Source: Cydia pomonella
Taxonomy: Eukaryota; Arthropoda; Insecta; Lepidoptera; Tortricidae
Assembly: GCF_033807575.1 (NCBI RefSeq)
Contig: NC_084718.1
Span: 17,253,991 to 17,317,990 of the forward strand
Direction of reading: 5' to 3'
DNA length: 64,000 nucleotides
A model generated the notes under the pieces. It did no database searches. It was not told the DNA's origin and saw only the letters and a program-made list of their open reading frames with translations. Below are positions 47,201 through 59,200 of this stretch, one piece after another. Each line of letters opens with the position of its first letter. The first letter of the stretch is position 1. Position numbers and translations under genes: made by a program.

Positions 47201-50200
47201 GCCATATTTGTGTTTGTACAATAGAGAGTATACATACATACACACATACACACAAGTAAGCGCTGGTGGCCTAGCGGTAAGAGCGTGCCACTTGCAATCC
47301 GGAGGTCGCGGGTTCGAACCCCGGCTCGTACCAATGAGTTTTTCAGAACTTAAGTACGAAATATATTATATTATACTAGTAGCTTTTCGGAGAAGGAAAA
47401 CATCGTGAGGAAACCGGATTAATCCTAACAAGGCCTAGTTTACCCTCTGGGTTGGAAGGTCAGATGGCAGTCGCTTTCGTAAAAACTAGTGCCTATGCCA
47501 AATCTTGGGATTAGTTGTCAAGCGGATCCCAGGCTCCCATGAACCGTGGCAAAATGCCGGGACAACGCGAGGAAGAAGAAGACATACATACACACATACA
47601 TATATACAGTTAGGCTAGATTATATAGAAATTCAATAATGAAACTCTAAAATAATTCCACAGGTCATGCTTCGCAATCGGCCTAAACTTCACGCGAACCT
47701 GCTGGTGGTGAAAGGAGTACAGTGGGAGGTACAAGCTACCATGGAAGCTACCGGGCTGCTCATGAACTACATGTGCGGTCAGCTCGCGGTAAGTCATACA
47801 TTTCCAACATCATTTTCCTGTCTAGGTAGTTCTACTTGGATTTAACAACTATTCTTTAGTTGTTAAATCCTTGTCTGTAATTTTCTGTACAAAACAGTCT
47901 GCAGATTTTTGCGGGGGAGGGGCACGTCAAATGTAACGTGCAAATAGCCATGTCAGATAAACGTCAGTTCGTACATATGCCCTATGGAAGGTAGAGGTAA
48001 GGAATGCAATCTCCATAGGCATAGGCAGAACTGTCGCAAAAGTGTCCAGCTATCAGCTATGAATAATAGTTCCAAATCTCTCCAGAGTAGCGCTAGAGTA
48101 GCTACGAACCAAGGCGTTATTGACGGAGTGAAGTGCGCTGTCTATGATTAGTTTTTTTTTTTAAGTATTCTAGGTATTGTGGCGCCACCTATTTCAATGT
48201 AACAAGTATGTAAGCGCGAAAGTGACGGGCATAGTGACAAGTGATAAAAATGGAACCATGTTGCTATTGCAGTTGGTTCTATTATAAATAACAGAGGCTC
48301 ATTGACTTTATATATTACTTAGTGAAGACGGGCCTTATGGGCACTAAGAATGGTGCCAACGCTGGTGGTGTCAGTAACACCGCTCTGCACGAATGCGAGC
48401 CAATCGTGCAGTCCAACGCAACTAGTTGCGACCAATACAACTTAAATAAACTTCAATTACCCCTCTCAAAGCTAAAACTAGTTACATCCAGCCCTCACTA
48501 TATTTTAATTAAAATATACAACCACTTACCGAACTCCATAAAAAATATTGAAAAATTACCGATTTTTAATAAAAATTTAAAAACCTTTTTAGTCAGCAAA
48601 TGTTACGATAGTGTACATGAATTTTTTAATGATAAATTTGATTAGTAATGTTAATATATGCACGTTAGTTTTAAGTATATTGCTGTGCCCTTGCAGGGTG
48701 TCACATATGAACCCACCTACTTATAAGCTCCACCTAATAATGTGTAATGTGATTTAGGTGATATGCAATAAACATTTTGAATTTTGAATTTTGAATCGCG
48801 CGCGTGATGCGAACTTACCATCAACCAATCGTGTTGTAGCATTCCACGTAGGCCCACCAAACGAGAATATCTTTACTTTGTATCTTTGCAGAGAGGCCCT
48901 ACTCTTACTGCGAAAATCGAAAATCAAATTTCAAGAGCGATAGAGGCAGATAAAGAAATTTTGTTTTTCACGGTGTACCTAGGGGTTTTCAAATACCTGT
49001 TTTTCGTCAAATGACAACCAAAACAAACACGCTAACGACTAACACAAATAGCACTTTTAGCAAAATAAAGTTAAGTTAGTATTTATATGTATTTCTTTTT
49101 TCAGAGTCAAACCCACGTCCAAATGTCGCTAGAAATCTCCCCCATCCACCACAGCGTGGTCGTAGGCCGCGGCGCCGAGCAGCTCAAGGTCATCATGAAG
49201 GGAACCAACACCCAGATCATGTTCCCTGACGCCGATGACCCCAACATACCTGTGATCAAGAAGAGTTGCGTCACTATTACTGGACAGATTAAGGATGTTT
49301 ACACGGCAAGGCAGCAGCTTGTGGTGAGTTTAACCACTGTTTAGATTACCATAGTAAAAATCAAGACTTGTGACAGCATTTTCCTACTCCTCTACTGTTA
49401 TCTGTCATTTATGCATTCATTAACACGAATATAAGAACATACATAAAAGGTTTCAAGAAAAGTCTATATTGTCTATTCCTCATAAAAGCTCTTGTGCTTT
49501 TATACGCTATAACGTTACTGCGATTAATGGCTACCAACCTAACAAAACCAAAACGAATACAGTTTTAAACTAATTGTGCATTTGTGCAAGTGCATTGCTG
49601 CCAACTTACAAAATATTCATTTGGTTGCATAGTAAAAATAATTACATCATAAGTCAGAAACACGCATGTGACACCCGTAATATAGCAACACCCATAGACT
49701 ACGTAGACCGCTTAGCGTTGCTTGTTAGTCTCCGTAGGCTACGGTGGCCAAATTGAGAAAAAACTGTCCATAAAATTAATTTAGCAAGTAGCAAGTACCA
49801 GGGCCTCATGAGTTACGAGGAGGTGTCGCTGACCGGCTGGCCGCGGCCCGGGGCGGGCCGGGCGCGTAACAAGGTATGCTTGCGCGTCTTGGCTATATAC
49901 TTTTGCTGTAATTTGTTTACCTAAATTAAGATTTATTTTTGTTGACTCGTAGGAAAAATATTGTATGCAACGTTGCATAAGTAGGTCAAAAAATTCTCGT
50001 GGCGTATTCCTTTACAATGTTCGCCTACGCCTTCGGCTCCGGCTCACATTGTAACTCACGCCACTCGCCTTTTTTGACCCTTCTTATACAACTGTTGCAT
50101 AAAATACTATTATACAAGTATCTCATGGATCCTGAAAGGGATGACAAACCTTTCCTTAAACTAAGATAGGTATATAAACAATTTATATTTTCGGGGATTA

Positions 50201-53200
50201 ACGGGGAGGCGTAGGTATGTTGCGGATTTTATGTTGTACCTACCTCGCCTGCTGTGCGGGCTCTAAGGCTGCTGAACTCCCTTCTGTCATGGGCACCAGA
50301 TTGTGATATGTTAGCAAGTCGATGGACGGCTGTGTATCAGATGTGTCTGCGGTATTGCGAGGTGATGGACGAAAGTTGATTGTGATCTGTTTTTCCTAGT
50401 ATGTAATCCTATCATATAATTTGAATTGTACAGTGCTTTGGTCTCGACTGTAATGCTGTATATTATTACGTTTCAAAATAAATAAAAATAAAATAAAATA
50501 TTAATGGCGAAGCCTGTGGCGGATTTTCACTTATGTAAATTGGACGAAAGTTTGTTGCGGATTTAAAAAAAAAAATACATATGACTTGCAATAAAGCACA
50601 TAAGGTAGCATCGAATTCAATGATATAATTAAATAGAACTAAGTATGTTACATAATAAAGCTATCTGCGGAGAAATCTTTAATAGAGATACACTTTTCTC
50701 GCAAGGAAACATTTAATTTTTTTTGCGTATGCTGTATCCCTTTCTTCTGCCTTTATATAGTCTGGAATATGACGATGTATTAAGGTCAAAGTAGGCCATT
50801 ATGGAATCATTTTAGTTACCTAAATTAAACTGTGTAATATTACACTTTATTTCATAAAATTTTCATTTATTTAGATATTGTCATGTTTTGAGCGTGACTT
50901 CAACTACCCGCATTTTGTCATGATTTTCATTTACCGTACGATAAACAATTACTTACTTACTGCTGTGGCGCAGCGAACCAAAGTGGATCTTGGTCTCCGA
51001 CACCAAAGAACGCCATTAAAACAAAAAATATTACTTTGCTTATCCGCGAAAAGATAAACTGCTAGTCAATCAGTCCTAACCCGTTATACTTACTTGCGTA
51101 TTTTTACATGCAATTAATGTTCCCACTGCAAAAATAAATACGCAAATAAATATATCAACCCACCACCAAAAAAAAACTCGACACGTGTTTTGCCTTTCTA
51201 CGAGGCATCCTCAGGGGATGTTGACGGTCCGAAGTCCGACGACTGAACCGTCAACGACGTCAATTTTTTGTTTGTTTTTCAATTAATATAGATTTCCGCA
51301 AAGTAACGCCTGACTTTATTAACTATTTAAAGACCGCCATGCTTCTCTGTCCAAAGCCGTTTCTGTCCAGTCGACGGCGCCGAGTTCGCTAAGGTCTTTT
51401 TGCACTTCGTCTCTCCAGAGGACAAAAACAATGACGTCGTCATGAAATCCTTTGCTAAAATTTTCATTGGTAACCACCAATTTGTCAACAGGGAAGCCTC
51501 CCCCTGGTAGTGATCTTCGACGTCCCCGAAGAGGCCTGCCGCCTGGACCCCGACGCGGCCGTCAGACTGATGCACAAGTACAACGTGTACATCAACATCC
51601 GCCGCAAGCCCAAGCAGGGCATCGCGTCCGTCGTCATCAAGGGCATTGAGAGATGTGCAGGTAAAATACTATTTTTTGAATACTACGTTGGTGGCAAACA
51701 AGCATGCGGCCCGCCTGATGGTAAGCAGTCTCCGTAGCCTATGTACGCTGGTAACTACAGAGGAGTTACAATCGCGTTGCCGACCCTGACACTCCGCTCC
51801 TCTTGAGCTCTGGCAACCTTACCGGCAGGAACACAACACTATGAGTACGGTCTAGTCATATTTGGCTGCGGTTTTCTGTAAGGTACTTCCTCAGTTGGCC
51901 TCTGCTCTAGATCTGAATGACATCCGCTGCGCTGTGCCCTACCACACAAAGCGAAATGACATTCACCGTGCCCATACCTCTCTTTTGGACGTTAGTTTAA
52001 GGACGTACCCGGGTCCAATGCACCGTTTTTCTCTGCAACTCCAACAAGCGTACTTCTGCTGGAAGCGTACTTAAACAAGTAAATATATTAGAAGCTGCGC
52101 ATATAACACAATACAAGACAAATAATTGGATGAGGATATGCAATCTTGCGTCTCTTTTTGCACGATGATTCCCTTGAATTTTCTTGGCTACTTTCAATAG
52201 AATACAGCTGGGACCGACTTTCAAGTAACAATCTTTGGTAGCAATAGGCATGTGATCACATTCAAGGGTATATTTTATTTTGCTTGCTTAGACATCCAGC
52301 TTTCCATATATGAATTCTTGAAGCATACCTTGAGTTCTGAAGTCATTGACGATATTTAATTTCCTGCCAGGTGACCTGTACGAAGCACGCAGAGAACTCC
52401 TGGGCGGTAAGGAGCCTGTCATCACGGCAGAGATCCCGGAATCCTACAGGTTACAATTTTATCGGAACAGATACCTACCTACCTTTTTGGAGGTTTAGGC
52501 GCTTCACATTGAATCCGATTCGCAGGTAGCTCCGATGTTTGAGCGAGAGAACGATGTGCGTGCTATAGCGAAATCCCGCTCGCACATCGCTCTGAAGTGC
52601 GAATCGGATCCAGTGTCCTAAGCGCCTTAGTAGATTGACTTTTGATTATATTAATGCGCGGGTAGATTGATAATGTCGTTCTGCTCACCTTAACAAACCG
52701 GGGCGTATGAATCTCTAAAAGTCGCGCGTTTATGTATTTTTTTCTACTTAAATACTTACCAATATTAATTACAATAATATAATGTTTTTAGTGACTCGTA
52801 GAAAAAGTATTGTATACAATAGTGATATAATCAACCGTTTCAATCTCGTACCTCACTTAGGCAACTCAGCAAGCTTCGTTGCCTAAACACGGTACTCAAC
52901 TGTAAAACTCTCTATTATATCACGATTGTATAAAATAGTATTTTTATACAGCATCCCGGCCTTGCCATCCATGCCGTTCATATACACGTCGTTCTCGCCG
53001 TCGCACCCGACCGTCGCCAACTCGCCGTGCTCGCCGTACAACATGCCGCTGTCCGAGATGCCCAACTACGCCAGTCCCATGTTCCAGACGCCTACACCTG
53101 GTAAGAGAAACCTTCGTTCTTAAATAGCAAAAGGGTCTCATCATCTGTGAGCCCTTTTAATTTATAAGGACGCGCGAAAAGGAAACGAGATAGCTGAAGA

Positions 53201-56200
53201 CGTGGCCTTTGCGCTCGAGACAATAATTGAACACCAGTAAAGATCGAATTTAAACTATCGTGGGTCATACTCATATTAACTAATTTTACGGTTTTTAGTC
53301 ACTCACGGACATGTTTCGGAGAGCCTAGGTCTCCTTTATCATGCACTAACAGTGCAAGCAGCGTTCTCAACCTCTCCCAACCGGTTCTCTCAGCGCGCGA
53401 CGAGCAGCAGTACGCGGCGCGCGGCCGTCGTGAACGCTGCTCACACTGTTAGTGCTTCAGTAAGGAGACCTAGGCTCTCCGAAACATGTCCGCGAGTGAT
53501 TAATAACACGTGAGTGTAAACCGAGTTTGTGTCTTTAGGTAGTTAAATAACTGTAAACAATGTGTTTTTATATTTACGGGTACTGGAAACATTTATCAGT
53601 TAACCAACAAAATAAAAAACTGGCTGGATCTTGCTCGTCATTTTTCTGTCTTTAACCTTTTTTAATTAATCGTGTAATATTTATGGCTAAATATTCGATC
53701 TTTTTTTAAGTTCTTTACTAGGGAGACTTTACTAGAAATAGCATAAATATTACTAAATTACTATCAATAGTAAGTAGTTCCCGATATATTCCTGTTAACA
53801 AAATAGCTTGATTACAGCAGCTTCGTTGTTACGTTGAGTAAGTAATTCAAACTTCTGTAAATTACGGCACATCAGTTAAATTTATTGACTTGAATAATTT
53901 TCTTGCACAATACAATATTTGATTTGATTGTGGTTTGTTTACATTCTTTTAAGAGCAATTCCTAGCTGAGCAACTTTTCAAATCACGAATTTTTGAAGCT
54001 ATGTTTCTGTCGCGCTGCGGTGGGAGGGAGTGCGTGCGTGCGATAAGGACAACTGAAGCTCGGACTAGATTTCCCATGCAAAAAACTCAAAAATCGAGGT
54101 TTCGCTCTCGACTGCTCCCTCCTTCAAAACGCAACCAGTCATTAACTGTGGGAACTGCAAGAAGAAAAAATAATCTATGCCGCTATGTTTAGACTTTTTG
54201 GATATTTGTTGTAATATTTGTATACTGCGCCTTTTTTTGCAGCCAATTCAATTGAGCAACGATTTTTGCGATTTTCGAGGCGCTGTAAGTTTCTTCAAAA
54301 TAAAATAATCCAAAAAAGCAAAACATAGCGGCACAGATCTAGGTTAAAAATCCAGGAAGGAAACAGTCGAGAGCAAGAGGAAAGATTGCGACTAGGAATT
54401 CATCTTAAATACTTACCTAAAGATACAGACTATCAACATTCACCTTCTTTGAGCAGGAGGCTACCCCAGCCCGCTGTCGCCGGTGGCGATCACCCCGCCG
54501 GTGTTCCCGAGCACGTGGCTCATTCCGTCGCCGCAGCCCCGCGCCGGCCAGTTCCACTACCCCAGCATGGTCAACATGTACAAGAACAACGCTTGGAACC
54601 GTGAGTACACGATTATATCAACCAGAATTTGAAATAGAGGTGGATTGTCAAAGATAATTTTATATCCACAGTAAATTTTTCGACACATGATTAAAACTTT
54701 TAGAACGACATTTGACTTTGATCCTTATTCTTTCACTGATATGTGTTAAATACATAGAAAACATCCATGACTGAGGAACAAATAAATAAATAAATATTAT
54801 AGGACATTATTACACAAATTGACTAAGTCCCACGGTAAGCTCAATAAAGCTTGTGTTGCGGGTACTTAGACAACAATATATATAATATTATACATATTTA
54901 TAAATACCTAAATACATAGAAAACATCCATGACTCAGGAACAAATATCCATGCTCATCACACGAATAAATGCCCTTACCAGGATTTGAACCCGGGACCAT
55001 CGGCTTCATAGTTTCATAAGCAGGGTACCCACTAGGCCAGACCGGTCGTCAAAATATCTGTGCTCATCACACAAATAAATGCCTTTACCAGGATTTGAAC
55101 CCGGGACCATCGGCTTTATTTATGCAGGCTGGGTACCCACTAGGCCAGACAGGTCGTCGAAAGTCGAAACATGATTACACATGAATCTTCTTAATATTTT
55201 GTTTGCAGCTATGTCAAACAGTCCAGATATGGGCAGCATGCAGCCGCCAATGATGTTGCAGCCCACATATCAGCAAATGCCCGAGGCTAGACATGTAAGT
55301 ATCTATTTTGGCTCTACACGATGGCCCAGCGTAGGCCAGTCCTAAGAACGCATTTATCCGTTAGAGGGAGCAAGTGATATTGCTATCTCATTTCACCGCA
55401 TAGCTGCGTCCCTTGGACTGGCCTACGCTGCGCCATCATCTAGAGAAACCCTTTCGTTTACGAAAAGAATCAGCTTCCATTTGACCTACCGCGAAAACCG
55501 AAATTCGCAAATTGCGGCTATCTTTCTCTTTTACTCTCACTAAGACGTAATTAAGAGTGACAGAGAAAAATGCCCGCAATTGACAAACTTCGATTATCGG
55601 GATTATAGCCCAGCTTTGCACTAGACTCTTCAAAAGCAAACTGATTCATGAAACGTTTTTTAAAAACCCGTACTAGTATCTTCTTCTTCCTCGCGTTGTC
55701 CCGGCATTTTGCCACGGTTCATAGGACCCTGGGGTCCGCTTGGCAAAAAATCTCGAGGAATAGCGTAGGCTAGTTTTTACGAAAGCAAGTGCCATCTGAC
55801 CTTCCAACCCAGAGGGTGAACTAGGCCTAGGGATTAGTCCGGTTTCCTCACGATGTTTTCCTTCACCAAGTTGTCAGGTAGCCATTGGTAAAAGAGACCA
55901 ACTTCTTCAGTAGTATTAGTATCAATGTATTTGGCCAACAGACTACGCTGAACCAGCTCCTGAACTCCAGCTCGCAGGCGAGCAGCGGATACCAGAGCAA
56001 TTTCACCGGAAGCTCTGTGTCCTTGGATACGCAGAATATATCTGGTAAGTTACGCAAACCAAGCACAGAATAAATAATAGTACAGTCGCCGTCAGATATA
56101 TCGGAGTGGCCAAGGTGCTCAGAAATATCTGCACACGCACTTTAGTGCCTTGATAATTGAGGCGTGTTCAGATTTTTGTGCTTAATGCGAATGTGGAGCA

Positions 56201-59200
56201 GGTACAGGAACGTCTTAGCGGTGGCGTAAGTGCTAGTTAATTTCGTCATTAGCCAATAGGAGCATTTTAGGCTATGAAGTTTCGTTTTTTTAGGGTTCCG
56301 TACCCAAAGGGTAAAACGGGACCCTATTACTAAGACTCCGCTATCCGTCCGTCTGTCACCATGCTGTATCTCATGAACCGTTATAGCTAGACAGTTGAAA
56401 TTTTCACAGATGATGCATTTCTGTTGCAGCTTAACAACAAACTACTAAAAAGTACGGAACCAAAAACGAGTCGGACTCGCATTTGTCCGTTTTTTCTTTT
56501 ATAAAAATTACCTAAATGTAATATTTTGACGTTTTTATGTACCTACCTAATCTTAACATTCGATTCCGCATCCGCGGTTATCAAAAAATCCTTATCCGCA
56601 ACATCCCTGAATGAGAGCATGAAACTACTCATTTTAAATGTTCGCATCATTGAATTAAATATATCTAAGGACGGGCCTTACGGACAATAAGAATGGGGCC
56701 AGTACAGCGGTGTCACGCACACGAATTCGAGCCAATCATGCAGTCTAACGCCACAACGCGATTGGTCGCAACTAGTTGCGTTAGACTACACTGCACTGCC
56801 TGATTCGCACATAACTTGATCTTAAATCTATAAAGATGATATATGTGAGCTACACATTGATGTATGTTGTCAGGTGGTGACGGCAGCAACATCGCGTCTC
56901 CGTCCGTGTCTCCCATCAGCAAGGGCCACAGCCCCGCGCCTTCGGCCGAGACGGATCGCTCTATACAAGGTATGTTGTCAGGTGGCGACGGCAGCAACAT
57001 CGCGTCTCCGTCCGTGTCTCCCATCAGCAAGGGGCACAGCCCCGCGCCTTCGGCCGAGACGGATCGCTCTATACAAGGTATGTTGTCAGGTGGCGACGGC
57101 AGCAACATCGCGTCTCCGTCCGTGTCTCCCATCAGCAAGGGCCACAGCCCCGCGCCTTCGGCCGAGACGGATCGCTCTATACAAGGTATGTTGTCAGGTG
57201 GCGACGGCAGCAACATCGCGTCTCCGTCCGTGTCTCCCATCAGCAAGGGCCACAGCCCCGCGCCTTCGGCCGAGACGGATCGCTCTATACAAGGTATGTT
57301 GTCAGGTGGCGACGGCAGCAACATCGCGTCTCCGTCCGTGTCTCCCATCAGCAAGGGCCACAGCCCCGCGCCTTCGGCCGAGACGGATCGCTCTATACAA
57401 GGTATGTTGTCAGGTGGCGACGGCAGCAACATCGCGTCTCCGTCCGTGTCTCCCATCAGCAAGGGCCACAGCCCCGCGCCTTCGGCCGAGACGGATCGCT
57501 CTATACATGGTATGTTGTCAGGTGGCGACGGCAGCAACATCGCGTCTCCGTCCGTGTCTCCCATCAGCAAGGGCCACAGCCCCGCGCCTTCGGCCGAGAC
57601 GGATCGCTCTATACAAGGTATGTTGTCAGGTGGCGACGGCAGCAACATCGCGTCTCCGTCCGTGTCTCCCATCAGCAAGGGCCACAGCCCCGCGCCTTCG
57701 GCCGAGACGGATCGCTCTATACAAGGTATGTTGTCAGGTGGCGACGGCAGCAACATCGCGTCTCCGTCCGTGTCTCCCATCAGCAAGGGGCACAGCTTTA
57801 TTTACTTGCGGTTTTTTTTTTATAAATTATGGGATATGCCAGTTCTTCGATAGGTTTTAACTTTGTTCCTAATCAATTTTACCTTGTGCTGGTTATCGAG
57901 TTGCGCTTTTTGCATCTCATTTCGAAGCTCGAAATAAAGACAAAGTCAAAGTAGAATCTTCACGCTCTCGTACAAAACGCCTGTACTATTTGTATATACA
58001 ATTTCAACCACATGTCGATCAACCATCGTTTTGTAAGAGTATAGCTCACATGTTGTACAAATTTTATACCATTTGACTTCCAGAAATAGCGAGCATCATC
58101 TCCGACCTGCCGCTGTCGGAGCGGCGCGCGCCGGGCTGCGAGAAGAAGACCCTCGAGACGCTCGGCAAGCTGTCGCCCCTCACCGAGTACCGCAAGATGA
58201 AGGCCGAAGCTACCAAGGTACATTTTAAAAGAATTACGGAGGATGGCTTCCGTACAAACGTAGTCCCCATTTTCCTCTCCGGATGATGGAATAATGTTTA
58301 AGAAATAATAAATAACGATTTTAAATCATTAGAATAAAACATTTAGTGCCAATGTGTTTTAAAAATAAAAATACCCGGGAGACCGAGCTTTGCTCGAAAA
58401 ACATATAAAAACTCAAAAATGCTTGTTTTCTCTCTCTCCATAGCGCTGACTAGACGCCGACGCTCAAAAGACGCTGAGCGGGAGGCACTAAAACCATCAA
58501 ATCTTCGAGCAACACTAGGAAGGGAGATGGCATTCATACTATTTCCCCTCTGCCGAAGCATAGGTACAACTGTACCTATGGCGGTGCATGTTGTGACTCG
58601 TCCGTACACAAAAAGATATCTGGGTGTGCAAGATTTGTCTTTGACGTGTGTCATTTTCTATTTATTTGTGTCGTCATTACAGATTGGATTTTGTGTGTAG
58701 TGAGTGAGAAGTGCGACTGTGTGCACGTTTCCCCCCGCAAAAAATGGCAGAATGATTTGTTCGGTCAGATATCGCATAGGTTCCTCCCTTCCGACGTGTC
58801 GGAAGCCGGTGTTGCTCAAAGTATCAAATAGAACCGAATGATTAGGACTGGAATAATTAAATCTGAAATGTGTCAGCTCTTTATGACGAATTTCCGTGAC
58901 CAGAGACGATTTAATTCTGTAGTGACCGCATTTCGCAATTTCGGCACTTTACCTACGGCATATTAATAGTTTAGGATTATATTGTTCTGAATATATTATT
59001 CCGTAGGCCATGCAAGAGAAAGTGGGCAGCAACTACCGCATGCCGACGCCTCGCTGGTCGGGGTACTACTTCAGCCACACCTCCCCTGGACCCATCAACA
59101 TGAAGGAGGAGATGGCCACTACTGTAAGTATATACATACATACAGACTGACATACAAAGTGGGCAGCAACTACCGCATGCCGACGCCTTGCTGGTCGGGG

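Noticed and set aside
53290..53512. Long hairpin as a microRNA precursor
   Set aside because: Arms of about 85 bp with near-perfect pairing and a GC-rich loop fit a palindromic mobile element better than a microRNA, which would be about 70 bp with mismatches.
56713..57786. A 357-codon open frame on the minus strand across the exon array
   Set aside because: It exists only because the 108-bp unit is a multiple of three and contains no stop in that frame. It is a shadow of the BicC repeat.
56862..57796. CRISPR-like or bacterial repeat array
   Set aside because: Units are contiguous 108-bp copies with no spacers, and they code in frame with animal BicC exons.
56874..57860. A second 328-codon plus-strand frame (Arg/Pro/Ala-rich) across the array
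   Set aside because: Same cause. The BicC frame is fixed by the flanking exons and gives the Ser/Pro-rich repeat.
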